64,000 bases of DNA, from contig JAKSLX010000004.1 of NCBI GenBank assembly GCA_024400915.1, positions 132,043 through 196,042 of the forward strand, in the 5' to 3' direction. The position numbers and the translations under genes are program-made. The notes under the pieces are model-generated. The model was not told the DNA's origin. It saw nothing but the letters and a program-made list of their open reading frames with translations, and did no database searches. Of this stretch, positions 9,027 through 18,115 are shown piece after piece; position 1 is the stretch's first letter, and every line of letters starts with the position of its first letter. Origin of the DNA: Treponema sp. Its GTDB lineage: Bacteria > Spirochaetota > Spirochaetia > Treponematales > Treponemataceae.

Positions 9027-11198
9027 ATGTTTTTAAGCGAGTTGACCGGAACAGTAGAATCTCTGCCTGGAGTTGGACCTGCTACAGCAAAGCAGTTTGC
9101 AAGGCTCAACATTTTTACCGTTGCAGATCTGCTTTCCGTTTACCCTCGCGACTACGATGACAGGACAAAAAAAGTAAACCTCGCAGAATTTTCCCAATAT
9201 CCCAAAGTTCATACCATTTGCAAAGTAACTGCGCACAACTGGTTTGGTTACGGGAAAATGAAAACCCTTAAAATCGAAATCACAGATGGAACTGCAAATG
9301 CATCTCTCATTGCCTTCAACAGAAGTTTTTTGGAAAAATCCCTTCCTGTTGGAAGCATCATTGCCGTTACAGGCCGATTTGAAATCAAATACAATGAACT
9401 TCAGTCCACAACCTTTGAAGCAAACCGCCTTGCCTACAGCGGGGACCTTATAGATTATCTTTCGTCTCAGATTCCAGACAGCGGACTCAATCCGGTCTAT
9501 CCGCTTACAGAAGGACTGAACCAAAAGAATTATAGAAAGACAGTAGCAGCTGCCATCAAAGCCTATGGAAAGGCAGTTTCAGACGAACTTCCGCCAGACA
9601 TCATGAAAGAAAGGAAGCTTCTTTCAAAGCATCAAGCCTTGGTTCAGATTCACATGCCGGAAAATCTAGAACAGGTGGCAGAAGCAAAACGCACCCTCAT
9701 CTACGAGGAACTCTATCAGTTCGAATACAAGATGGCTTTGCGCGCCTACAGGCACCGCGGAGCTCTTCCTGCAGACCAACAGGTTGAAGAAACAAAGGAA
9801 ACTACATACGAAGAATTTCTCAAGACCCTTTCACCAAGACAAAAGCAGCTTGTCGAAAGGCTTTCCTTCAGGCTGACAAATGACCAGATGAAAGCAATCA
9901 TGGACATCAATGCCGACATTGACCGAAGCCAGGATGAATTCAACACCATGCTTAACGGAAGCCTCCAACAGTCTACGGACAAAAACCAGCGACCGCCTTT
10001 CAACATGCAGCGTCTTCTTCAGGGAGACGTAGGTTCCGGAAAGACACTGGTTTCATTCTTTGCCTGTCTGAGGACAATTGACTATGGCGGACAATGTGCC
10101 CTCCTTGCACCTACAGAACTTCTTGCTCGCCAGCATGCAGAAAACGCTGCAAAACTTCTTGAACCTGTAAATGTTAGAGCCGCATTTCTTACCGGCAATT
10201 TAAAAAGTGCCGGAAGGGAAAATCTTGTAAATGCATTACGCGACGGAAACATTGATCTTGTAATCGGAACCCATGCACTTTTTAGCCGCAACGTTTCCTA
10301 CAAGAAACTGCAACTTGCCATAATCGACGAACAGCACAGGTTTGGTGTTGCACAAAGGGAAAGCATCATAGACAAGGGAAGGGTCACATTCGGAGCAACG
10401 GCTCACACGCCGGACGTTCTCATGATGAGTGCCACCCCTATTCCCCAGACCCTAGCCCTCACCGCCTTTGGTGACCTTGATGTAAGCATAATAAAGACAA
10501 TGCCGGAAGGAAGAAAACCGGTAAGGACTTTGCTTACGGTCATGGGAAACGAAAGAAATGTTTATGAAGCAGTACGCAAGGAACTGAATACCGGACATCA
10601 GGCTTACTTTGTATATCCAAGAATCGGAGATGATACGGAAGAAACGGACAACGACCGTTCCCTTAAGGCAGCAGAAGAAATGTTTGACTTTCTTTCAAGG
10701 GAAGTTTATCCGGGCGTAAGCTGTGCCCTCATACACGGAAAAGTTTCAGAAGACGACCAGAAAAAAATCCTTGAAGATTTCAGCCAAGGTAAAATAAAGA
10801 TTCTCATCGCTACAACGGTCGTAGAGGTTGGCGTTGATGTTGGCAATGCAACCTGTATGGTAATAGAACATGCAGACAGATTTGGTCTTGCTGAACTTCA
10901 CCAGCTGAGAGGTCGTGTAGGACGCTCAAGTCTTCAGTCGTTTTGCTTCCTTATCTACGGAAAGAACATTACGGATGTTGGGAAAGCAAGGCTAAAGGCC
11001 CTTCATGAAAGCACCGACGGATTCTATATTGCAGAAGAGGATTTAAAACTAAGAGGTCCCGGAGAAATTTCCGGAACCTCACAATCTGGTTACCTTACGC
11101 TTTCAATTGCTGATCTTGCCCGCGACAAGGAAATCCTGAAGGAAGCAAGATACGATGCCTTTATGCAACTACGTAATCACGGAGAGATTTGTTCTTAG
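9027..11198 (+). CDS. recG: ATP-dependent DNA helicase RecG
   Basis: A 723-residue superfamily 2 helicase that remodels stalled replication forks and Holliday junctions. An N-terminal wedge/OB domain (VESLPGVGPATAKQFARLNI at 10-29, then the OB fold to about 150) precedes the motor: Walker A GDVGSGKT near 332-339, DEQHRFG near 434-440, MSATPIPQTLAL, and the second lobe with TTVVEVGVDV and LRGRVGRS near 627-634. The C-terminus ends inside the convergent sigma-factor gene; the two coding regions overlap tail to tail by 38 bases (11161-11198). Confidence 0.96.
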   Translation: MFLSELTGTVESLPGVGPATAKQFARLNIFTVADLLSVYPRDYDDRTKKVNLAEFSQYPKVHTICKVTAHNWFGYGKMKTLKIEITDGTANASLIAFNRSFLEKSLPVGSIIAVTGRFEIKYNELQSTTFEANRLAYSGDLIDYLSSQIPDSGLNPVYPLTEGLNQKNYRKTVAAAIKAYGKAVSDELPPDIMKERKLLSKHQALVQIHMPENLEQVAEAKRTLIYEELYQFEYKMALRAYRHRGALPADQQVEETKETTYEEFLKTLSPRQKQLVERLSFRLTNDQMKAIMDINADIDRSQDEFNTMLNGSLQQSTDKNQRPPFNMQRLLQGDVGSGKTLVSFFACLRTIDYGGQCALLAPTELLARQHAENAAKLLEPVNVRAAFLTGNLKSAGRENLVNALRDGNIDLVIGTHALFSRNVSYKKLQLAIIDEQHRFGVAQRESIIDKGRVTFGATAHTPDVLMMSATPIPQTLALTAFGDLDVSIIKTMPEGRKPVRTLLTVMGNERNVYEAVRKELNTGHQAYFVYPRIGDDTEETDNDRSLKAAEEMFDFLSREVYPGVSCALIHGKVSEDDQKKILEDFSQGKIKILIATTVVEVGVDVGNATCMVIEHADRFGLAELHQLRGRVGRSSLQSFCFLIYGKNITDVGKARLKALHESTDGFYIAEEDLKLRGPGEISGTSQSGYLTLSIADLARDKEILKEARYDAFMQLRNHGEICS

Positions 11199-12015
11199 CG
11201 GTATAATCCTTAAGGCTATCTACAGCCTTCTTTTCAATCTGACGAACCCTTTCACGGGAAAGATTCAGTTTTTCACCTACTTCCTTAAGTGTCCTCTCTC
11301 CATAGCCATTGAGGCCATAGCGCATTGCAAGTACTGTGGCTGATTTTTTGTCCATTGTATCAAGGGCAGCATTGATGTCGTCTGTCAATGACTGATTGAT
11401 AGCACTTTCCTCCGGTGAAATGAATTCGGATTCAATTGTATCGAGAAGAGTTGTCTCAGAATCATCTGTCAAAGTTCTGTCCAGTCTTTTCATGTCGCGG
11501 GAAATCTCAAGCATTTCGCGAACATGATACTGAGTCATGCCAAGCATTGAAGCAACTTCATCCAGTTCCTCAGCCTCTGACTTTTGTCCAAGAGGATTAA
11601 CTTCATTTACAGCCTTTTTGATCTGGCTCAATTCCTGTTCCTTGTTTACAGGAAGACGGATTGCACGGCCTGTATCAAGGATTGCTTTAAGTATGCTCTG
11701 ACGGATCCACCATACGGCATAAGAAATAAAATGGAAACCTTTTGAAACATCAAAATGTTCAAGGGCCTTCATAAGACCAATGTAACCTTCACTGATAAGG
11801 TCTTCAAAATCAAGGCCACGATTACGATACTGAGCGGCAACCTTTATGACAAATCTCATGTTAGAAGTAAGAATTAGGTCGCGGGCTTTCTTGTCCCCCT
11901 TAAGGGCTTTTTTTGCAGCCTCCGTTTCCTGTTCGGGAGTCAAAAGAGGATATCTCTTAACTTCATTAAGATGCATCTTTACAACATCATCGTAACAAAC
12001 AGAACTCTTTTTCAT
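11161..12015 (-). CDS. Sigma-70 family RNA polymerase sigma factor, short group-2 type
   Basis: A 284-residue sigma factor without region 1.1. Region 1.2/2 is complete: YLLTPEQE-like start, then SNMRFVIKVAAQYRNRGLDFEDLISEGYIGLMKAL and the -10 reading helix SYAVWWIRQSI. Region 3 follows, then region 4.2 as LKEVGEKLNLSRERVRQIEKKA. Size and motif content fit an RpoS/RpoD-like alternative factor rather than the housekeeping sigma, which in treponemes is much longer. A strong AGGAGG site precedes the ATG. From memory, T. pallidum has a similar small sigma gene beside groES. Its regulon is unknown. Confidence 0.88.
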   Translation of the reverse strand: MKKSSVCYDDVVKMHLNEVKRYPLLTPEQETEAAKKALKGDKKARDLILTSNMRFVIKVAAQYRNRGLDFEDLISEGYIGLMKALEHFDVSKGFHFISYAVWWIRQSILKAILDTGRAIRLPVNKEQELSQIKKAVNEVNPLGQKSEAEELDEVASMLGMTQYHVREMLEISRDMKRLDRTLTDDSETTLLDTIESEFISPEESAINQSLTDDINAALDTMDKKSATVLAMRYGLNGYGERTLKEVGEKLNLSRERVRQIEKKAVDSLKDYTAKNKSLRDYVVA

Positions 12016-12180
12016 AATCTTCCTCCTGAAAATTGAATGACATTCGTCACTTTATTATTAGCATATATCATGCCAAGATATCCAATTCGGTAGAATTTTT
12101 GAATAAAAATATTTTCGATGATTAAAATGAAGGGCTTATTAGTGCTTATAAGGTCAAAAAAAACTGTTTGCTACAAAAAT

Positions 12181-12218
12181 AAAAAGGTTACCGCATCAAA
12201 ATGACACGGTAACCTTTT
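12181..12218 (-). terminator. Intrinsic terminator after groES
   Basis: A perfect stem AAAAGGTTACCG / CGGTAACCTTTT with a 13-base loop; the minus strand continues into TTTTATTTTTG. It separates groES from the sigma-factor gene. Confidence 0.85.
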
Positions 12219-12262
12219 CAGCACCTAAAAACGAGTCAAAATGACCCACTCTATGTTTAAGT

Positions 12263-12535
12263 CTATTCTACGATAGCAATAATGTCGCAGTTCTTAAGGA
12301 TAAGGTAGTCTTCCCCATCCATCTTGATTGTTGTACCTGCATACTTGTCGTAAAGAATCTTGTCGCCAGGCTTTACTGTGATCTTTTCCTTTTCTGTTCC
12401 AGGACCAACGGCAACAACTTCTGCCTGCTGTGTTTTTTCCTGAGCTGTTTCAGGAATGATAAGTCCACCTGCTGTCTTTGTTTCTGCAGCGGCCTGCTTT
12501 ACGAGAACTCTGTCTGCCAAAGGTTTGATTGTCAT
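12263..12535 (-). CDS. groES: Co-chaperonin GroES
   Basis: A 90-residue Hsp10. It shows the start TIKPLADRVLVKQ, the mobile loop that binds GroEL (AAAETKTAGGLIIPETAQEK, about 15-34), GPGTE and the KPGDKILYDKYAGT segment. It is encoded 27 kb away from groEL, with its own promoter (12573-12601) and terminator. No CIRCE operator is visible upstream, so HrcA control is not evident. It follows the TPR lipoprotein gene on the same strand. Confidence 0.97.
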   Translation of the reverse strand: MTIKPLADRVLVKQAAAETKTAGGLIIPETAQEKTQQAEVVAVGPGTEKEKITVKPGDKILYDKYAGTTIKMDGEDYLILKNCDIIAIVE

Positions 12536-12572
12536 TTATTTCCTCCAAATTATCTGCTTTTGTATACAGATA

Positions 12573-12601
12573 AATCTACAAACTTTTTAAAGTAAAGTCA
12601 A
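12573..12601 (-). promoter_or_regulatory. Promoter for groES
   Basis: Minus-strand TTGACT (12601-12596), a 17-base spacer, TAGATT (12578-12573); an AGGAG ribosome site follows before the ATG at 12535. Confidence 0.6.
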
Positions 12602-12614
12602 ATTTCAGGGCAAA

Positions 12615-14504
12615 TTATTTTGCCATCTTGATTTTTTTCTGCAAAAGGCGGGAACGATTATGAGAATTATCCAGAGTAAGGGCATATTTAAGGGATCTGG
12701 AAGCACTTCTGGAGTCTCCAAGGTTCCAGTTGATTTCTGCAATTCTATAGAGAATCTCTGCCTTTTCCTTTGCACTGTCTGTCCTTGAACTTGCAAGACT
12801 CAGAATGTTGAGGGCTTCATTCAAGTTATCAATACTTGCATAAACCACGGCAAGGTTTACAAGGGAATTTGTTACGCTTCTATTTCCTGATGATGTATTA
12901 AGGGCTGGAAGTCTTTGTCCATACCTATCGGCAATAAACTTATACAGAACTGCACCGTGGGCAAAGTCAGCATTCTTGCAAGCAAACCATGCTGCAAGTT
13001 CGCATTCCCAAAGTTCAAGTTCTTCAGGGTTTTCATAAATACTGAAGTCATATTTTCTGGTAATGTAGCCGTCAAAAACTCCTTCGGCTTCCTTAACCAT
13101 TCTCTGCTCAATCAAATAGGCAGTACAATACCTTGCTATTTCAGATGGGTATCCTTTTTCATCTTCACTGCTTTCAAGAAGAACCCAAATGTCAGACACT
13201 GATTTTTGCTGCCCGTGAGTTTTCCTGTATTCGCAGTCAAGAATATCCCTGAGCACCATTAGGGCCGGAGCCTTTCCTTTTTCTTCAAGGGAATCTATAT
13301 GGCTGTAAACATCATCAACCTTTACGACAGGAATTTCATCATGAGCTTCCATTTTCATGGTTTTAATTCCTGCAGCCCTAAGTTTTTTGGAAAGTTCGTC
13401 TTCCTTTGGCCAATAAAGTTGATCTATTGCAACCTGACCTTTTCCAGCTATACCTGGAATGAATTCAGGAAACCTTTCCGTCATATAGTTCAGGCGTCCG
13501 TATTCTTCCAAGACATTATTGTGGCGCCTTGAATACATGGCTCCATTCATGCAAAGAATAGGCGTAAGGTATTTTTCATTATTCATACCTGCAAGCTTTA
13601 CCCTGATTTCTTCACTGCGGTCTTCTTCCCCTTCCACATAGCAGCAGTCGGCTTCAAGGGTGAGTATTTCTGCATAAAGGCTTTCGGAATAGTCACCGGT
13701 ACCGTCTAAGGCCGCAAGTTTTTCACTGGCCTCAAGGGAAGCAAGGCTCTGAGCATAAAGGCCTGCATCAAAGAAAACATTTCCCCAGAACAGGCTGTCC
13801 CTGTAGTTTGTAATTCGCTGTGGATAAAGTTCTGATGCAGCCAAATAATCGCCTTTTTTCATGAGCACGGAGGCCGCATTATAAAGCCATTTATTGTTGC
13901 CGGAACCTTTATATGCACCTGCATATATGGGAATGAATTTGTCGTTGCAGAAAACTTCCTTGATTTGCTGGCCGGTCAAGGCTGGCAAAAGCTCTGCAGC
14001 CTTCAAAGCTTTACGGGATTTTTTTCTGTTAAGACTGAAGGCATCATCTACTACCTGACCCTTCTCGTCAATTGAAAGAAGTGCTTTTCTCAAAACACAT
14101 TCAGAATACATTGAAACATATTCTGATTTTTCAAGGCATCTGCTGATTTTAAAAGCTTCATCGAGTCTATCTTCCCGAAGGAGGAAATTTACATAAACTG
14201 CAGAAAGTTCAGGATTGTCCGGTAATTTTTTAAGTCCCTTGACCAGAACTTTTTCAGCGCGTTTCTTTTCTCCAAGGAGTGTATAGCGCTTGTAAATGCC
14301 AAGGCGGTCATAGGAACTGTAGGCTTTTTTTTCAAGTTTCTTCAATGCCTTTATTGCACTGTCGGTTGAACCTTGTGAAATAAAGACATCGATGGAATCA
14401 AGACGGGATGTGAAGGACGAACCTTCAGAATGTGTTGAGCATGAAGAAATGCACAAAGCTAATAGAGACGAAAAAATCACTATGCAGAGGCATTTCAATC
14501 TCAC
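12615..14504 (-). CDS. TPR-repeat lipoprotein
   Basis: A 629-residue secreted protein. Residues 1-21 form a lipoprotein signal peptide with a lipobox-like ISSC ending at Cys22, so the mature protein is probably lipid-anchored outside the inner membrane. Helical repeats follow; tetratricopeptide-like units are clearest at the start (GSTDSAIKALKKLEKKAYSSYDRLGIYKRYTLLGE, described in pieces) and at the end (NEALNILSLAS, AEILYRIAEINWNLGD). No enzyme motif is seen, so it is probably a scaffold for an envelope complex. Its start overlaps the nusB stop by four bases (ATGA), showing translational coupling. Confidence 0.75.
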   Translation of the reverse strand: MRLKCLCIVIFSSLLALCISSCSTHSEGSSFTSRLDSIDVFISQGSTDSAIKALKKLEKKAYSSYDRLGIYKRYTLLGEKKRAEKVLVKGLKKLPDNPELSAVYVNFLLREDRLDEAFKISRCLEKSEYVSMYSECVLRKALLSIDEKGQVVDDAFSLNRKKSRKALKAAELLPALTGQQIKEVFCNDKFIPIYAGAYKGSGNNKWLYNAASVLMKKGDYLAASELYPQRITNYRDSLFWGNVFFDAGLYAQSLASLEASEKLAALDGTGDYSESLYAEILTLEADCCYVEGEEDRSEEIRVKLAGMNNEKYLTPILCMNGAMYSRRHNNVLEEYGRLNYMTERFPEFIPGIAGKGQVAIDQLYWPKEDELSKKLRAAGIKTMKMEAHDEIPVVKVDDVYSHIDSLEEKGKAPALMVLRDILDCEYRKTHGQQKSVSDIWVLLESSEDEKGYPSEIARYCTAYLIEQRMVKEAEGVFDGYITRKYDFSIYENPEELELWECELAAWFACKNADFAHGAVLYKFIADRYGQRLPALNTSSGNRSVTNSLVNLAVVYASIDNLNEALNILSLASSRTDSAKEKAEILYRIAEINWNLGDSRSASRSLKYALTLDNSHNRSRLLQKKIKMAK

Positions 14505-14974
14505 GCTTTTTCTTCTTCCTTGCGGATTGTATCAAGAATTGCATTGATGAATTTAAATGAATCGTCTGTTCCAAAGTCCTTTGAAATTCCGATTGCTTCA
14601 TCAATTACAATTGTAGGATTAAGATCCTTCTGATAGAGGATTGCAAACACACTGATGCGGAGAACAGCAAGAGTCACCTTGTTCAACCTGTTGAAATCCC
14701 ACTTTCCTGAAAGATGACCCTTGATTTTAGAATCAATCTCATCAATATGATTGATGGTTCCGGCAATAAGGAGACGAGCAAAATCATACTCCTCAGCCTT
14801 GCTATCAGATTCGTTTGTTTCTGTAAGTTCTTCCTTGAGTTCATCAGGAACAATACCGCTATCAGAGCCATTCTGAATCCATTCAAGTTTCAGAAGTTCT
14901 TCCAAGGGCATCTTCCCTACATCGTATGAATACATTGCCTGAACTGCAAGAATGCGAGCGTTTCTACGAGACAC
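14501..14974 (-). CDS. nusB: Transcription antitermination factor NusB
   Basis: A 157-residue all-helical protein of normal NusB size. It begins RRNARILAVQAMYSYDVGK and ends with LNKVTLAVLRISVFAILY, NPTIVIDEAIGISKDFGTDDSFKFINAILD, the conserved parts that bind boxA RNA with NusE for rRNA antitermination. The start codon is GTG at 14974 behind AAGGGGAG. An insertion of acidic residues (about 28-56) separates the first two helices. It lies between the SurA-like gene and the TPR lipoprotein gene in one unit. Confidence 0.93.
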   Translation of the reverse strand: MSRRNARILAVQAMYSYDVGKMPLEELLKLEWIQNGSDSGIVPDELKEELTETNESDSKAEEYDFARLLIAGTINHIDEIDSKIKGHLSGKWDFNRLNKVTLAVLRISVFAILYQKDLNPTIVIDEAIGISKDFGTDDSFKFINAILDTIRKEEEKA

Positions 14975-14986
14975 TTATTTCTCCCC

Positions 14987-16066
14987 TTACCAGTTAAGAA
15001 GCTTTGTCAAAGCGTCGCCCTTCTTCTTGCGGTCAACGTTTGCATCTGTATTAAGTTCCTTTGCAAGATCCTGTGCAGCTGTTGTAAAATACTGCATCTG
15101 CTTCTGCTGTGAAAGATTTCCCTTAATATAGTCATATACAGTTACTGTTGTTTCAGGCTGAACTACATCGCTGAGGGAAAGGAGTTTTGCATCATATTTT
15201 TTGAGGACAACATAGAACTGGAAGTCTGATGTAGTCTCTGTTGATTCGCTGATATATGCTTCCTTGCGAGAGAAAAGTTCACGAAGCTTGTCTTCCGACC
15301 ATCTCAAAGCCTGAGCCTGCTGAGAAGTCTTTGCAATGAGAAGCTCACCAGCCTGATAGCTCTTTCCGTTTTCAGGTGCATTTACAAAAGCTGTAGACTT
15401 TTTTGAATCCTTGATGTACTGGTTTCTCATGTCTTCACAGAGGGCTTTTGCAGCCATGTCGTTACTTCCCTTTGGAACCATAACGAGGAAAAGCTTCATC
15501 ATTTCGTCCCATCTGAAACTTGACTTGTTCATTTCATAAGCATTGCGGATTTCTTCGTCTGTTGCTGCAACGGCACGGATTTCTTCCTGTTTTTTCTGAG
15601 ATACATAATTCTGAATGAGGAGCTGGCTCTTAAGATATGCCTTGTAATCAGAAAGGGACATTCCGCTCATTTCCTTGATGTATTCATCAAGAGTCTTACC
15701 GCTTGTTTCCTTGATGATGTTTTCAACTTCTGCTTCTGTAAGCTGTCTTCCAACCTGCTGGCTGAAAGTTGCAAGGAAAGCATTGTCAACCTGGCTGTCA
15801 GAAATGGCAACGCCGTCTTTTGCTGCTGCCTGACAAAGGAGCTTTTCGTTGATCATGTTTTCAAGAAGTGTCTGCTTCTGTTCAACAGGGAAAGAATCCA
15901 TTCCGTACTGCTTCTGAACGAAAGCAACTCTTGTCTTAAGCTGCTTGAGCGTAATTGTTTCTGATTTATTGTGCTTGACTACAGCAAGTGGAGTCATGTC
16001 GCTCTGTGCAAAAACTGCAGCACAAGCAACCATAGATGCCAGTAATGTTGCAATGATCTTTTTCAT
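14987..16066 (-). CDS. Periplasmic SurA-N-type chaperone/peptidyl-prolyl isomerase-like protein
   Basis: A 359-residue exported protein with signal peptide 1-20 (MKKIIATLLASMVACAAVFA). Residues 28-165 match the helical SurA N-terminal domain, with KQTLLENMINEKLLCQAAAKDGVAISDSQVDNAF and LSDYKAYLKSQLLIQNYV as its core (positions about 63-155). A parvulin-like region of weaker conservation follows to about 300. This suggests a chaperone for outer-membrane protein folding. From memory the T. pallidum equivalent beside alaS is TP1016 (Tpn39b). The alaS gene precedes it and nusB follows 12 bases after. Confidence 0.75.
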   Translation of the reverse strand: MKKIIATLLASMVACAAVFAQSDMTPLAVVKHNKSETITLKQLKTRVAFVQKQYGMDSFPVEQKQTLLENMINEKLLCQAAAKDGVAISDSQVDNAFLATFSQQVGRQLTEAEVENIIKETSGKTLDEYIKEMSGMSLSDYKAYLKSQLLIQNYVSQKKQEEIRAVAATDEEIRNAYEMNKSSFRWDEMMKLFLVMVPKGSNDMAAKALCEDMRNQYIKDSKKSTAFVNAPENGKSYQAGELLIAKTSQQAQALRWSEDKLRELFSRKEAYISESTETTSDFQFYVVLKKYDAKLLSLSDVVQPETTVTVYDYIKGNLSQQKQMQYFTTAAQDLAKELNTDANVDRKKKGDALTKLLNW

Positions 16067-16087
16067 AATAACCTCTTAGTTTTACAA

Positions 16088-16113
16088 CATGCAACCTTAA
16101 GAAAGGTTACATG
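16088..16113. repeat. Short inverted repeat between alaS and the SurA-like gene
   Basis: CATGCAACCTT / AAGGTTACATG with a four-base loop and one mismatch. No T-run follows, so it may be a processing or stability hairpin rather than a terminator. Confidence 0.5.
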
Positions 16114-16132
16114 CCAATTGAACTTTTATTTT

Positions 16133-17947
16133 TTACTTATCCAGTGGAAGTCCACCACTGATTGTTGCGCGGATACGGCGTACACCTGCAGAAGATGACT
16201 GTTCCTTTTCAATCTTGAAGTCACCGATCTGTGCTGTATGCTGAACATGTGGACCACCGCAAACTTCCTTGCTGAACCACTTGTCTTTTGTTCCGATTGT
16301 ATAAACCTTTACATCTTCACCGTACTTGTTTGTGAACAATGCGCGGGCACCTTCTTCCTTAGCCTTATCAAGAGGCATGATTTCCATTGTAACTGGAAGG
16401 TCTGCCTTAATCTGTTCATTAACGATGTCCTGAACCTGCTGGATTTCTTCCTTTGTCATTGGACGTTCGAAAGTAAAGTCGAATCTCATGCGCTCATTTG
16501 TAATGTTAGAACCTTTCTGAGCAACCTGACTGCCAAGAACGTTAACCAAAGCCTGCTGAAGAAGATGTGTTGCTGTATGGTACTTTGTAGTAACGTCAGA
16601 CTGTTCTGCTAGACCACCACCAGCCTTAAGATTAGGATCTTTAGAAGCTTCCTTGTGCTTGCGTTCTGCTTCCTTAAAGCCTTCTGTATCAACTGTAAAT
16701 CCGTTTTCAGCTGCGAGTTCCATTGTAAGCTCAAGTGGAAATCCAAAAGTATCAAAGAGCTTGAATGCTGTCTTACCGCTAACTTCCTTCTTTGGATTCT
16801 TCATGAGGTTAGGAATCATCTTCTGGAATTCCTTTTCACCGTTCTTGAGGGCATCACGGAACTTTGCTTCTTCCTGTGTAAGTTCGCTCTTTACCTTCTG
16901 TGCATTCTGTTCAAGTTCAGGATATGCGCACTTGAAGTTTGCTATTACTGCTTCTGCGATTTCTGCAAGGAATGACTGGTCGATACCAAGCTTCATTCCT
17001 TCGCGAACTGCACGGCGGATAAGACGGCGGAGAACATAACCTGCTCCAATGTTTGACGGGCTTACACCCTTCTGGTCACCGAGAATGAATACAGAAGAAC
17101 GGCTGTGGTCTGCAATGATACGAACCGAGCGGTCCTTTGCTTCATCAGTTCCGTACTTGTAGTTTGCAAGCTTTTCAACAACAGCGATGATTGGCTGGAA
17201 TACTTCTGTAAGGTAAACTGAAGTCTTTCCCTGAAGAATACAGTTTGTTCTTTCAAGCCCCATGCCTGTATCTACATTCTGCTTTGGAAGAGGAACGAGA
17301 GTCTTTTCATCCTTGCGTTCAAACTGCATGAAAACGTTGTTCCAGATTTCCATCCAGTTGGCGCTGTCTGTTCCCTTGTTTGAACCCTGTGGTGGAAGTC
17401 CTTCTCCAACCCAGTAGAAAATTTCTGTATCTGGACCACAAGGACCTGTTGGACCTGCTGCCCACCAGTTGTCAGATGCAGGAAGATATGCAATCTTGTC
17501 TTCAGGCATACCAACTTCCTTCCAGTATGAAGCAGCTTCTTCATCACGAGGTGCATTTTCATCACCTGCGAAAACTGTTACAGAAATCTTTTTTGGATCC
17601 AATGCAAGCCAGTCTTTGCTTGTAAGGAATTCATAAGAGAATGCAATTGATTCTTTCTTGAAATAGTCACCAAGGGACCAGTTTCCAAGCATTTCAAAAC
17701 ATGTAAGGTGGCTTGGATCCCCTACTTCGTCGATGTCACCAGTGCGAACACATTTCTGATAGTCTGTAAGACGTGTTCCCGCAGGATGCTTTTCGCCCAG
17801 CAAATAAGGAACGAGAGGGTGCATTCCAGCTGTTGTAAACAATACTGATGGATCATTTTCAGGAATAAGAGACTGTCCTGAAATCTCTGCATGATTCTTT
17901 GATTTAAAAAACTCAATGTACTTAGAGCGTAATTCATTAGCGGTCAT
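16133..17947 (-). CDS. alaS: Alanyl-tRNA synthetase, short spirochaetal form
   Basis: A 604-residue enzyme charging tRNA-Ala. The class II catalytic core begins ANELRSKYIEFFKSKNHAEI and includes FTTAGMHPLVPYLLGEKHP and GPTGPCGPDTEI. The editing domain keeps its metal site HTATHLLQQAL (about 454-464) and CGGPHVQHT (about 561-569). The protein ends right after the editing domain, so the C-terminal oligomerisation/C-Ala domain of the usual 870-residue enzyme is absent. I recall the same shortening in Borrelia and Treponema, so it is lineage-typical rather than damage. The ATG has no ribosome site and lies eight bases from a perfect -10 box. Confidence 0.96.
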   Translation of the reverse strand: MTANELRSKYIEFFKSKNHAEISGQSLIPENDPSVLFTTAGMHPLVPYLLGEKHPAGTRLTDYQKCVRTGDIDEVGDPSHLTCFEMLGNWSLGDYFKKESIAFSYEFLTSKDWLALDPKKISVTVFAGDENAPRDEEAASYWKEVGMPEDKIAYLPASDNWWAAGPTGPCGPDTEIFYWVGEGLPPQGSNKGTDSANWMEIWNNVFMQFERKDEKTLVPLPKQNVDTGMGLERTNCILQGKTSVYLTEVFQPIIAVVEKLANYKYGTDEAKDRSVRIIADHSRSSVFILGDQKGVSPSNIGAGYVLRRLIRRAVREGMKLGIDQSFLAEIAEAVIANFKCAYPELEQNAQKVKSELTQEEAKFRDALKNGEKEFQKMIPNLMKNPKKEVSGKTAFKLFDTFGFPLELTMELAAENGFTVDTEGFKEAERKHKEASKDPNLKAGGGLAEQSDVTTKYHTATHLLQQALVNVLGSQVAQKGSNITNERMRFDFTFERPMTKEEIQQVQDIVNEQIKADLPVTMEIMPLDKAKEEGARALFTNKYGEDVKVYTIGTKDKWFSKEVCGGPHVQHTAQIGDFKIEKEQSSSAGVRRIRATISGGLPLDK

Positions 17948-17955
17948 AATCGCAT

Positions 17956-17984
17956 ATTATAGAAAAATCACTGAAAATATTCAA
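17956..17984 (-). promoter_or_regulatory. Promoter for alaS, apparently leaderless
   Basis: Minus-strand TTGAAT (17984-17979), a 17-base spacer and consensus TATAAT (17961-17956), then eight bases to the alaS ATG at 17947. Transcription would start at or next to the initiation codon. Confidence 0.7.
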
Positions 17985-18115
17985 TAAATTTGATTATTGC
18001 CTGCAGCTATGAATTTAATAAAAATGCTCTTGCAGAGAACTGCACGTGTAGCGACATATGGAGCGATTTTGACAGACTTGGACTGACTGGTAGTATTTTC
18101 AAGTTCAATCAATAG

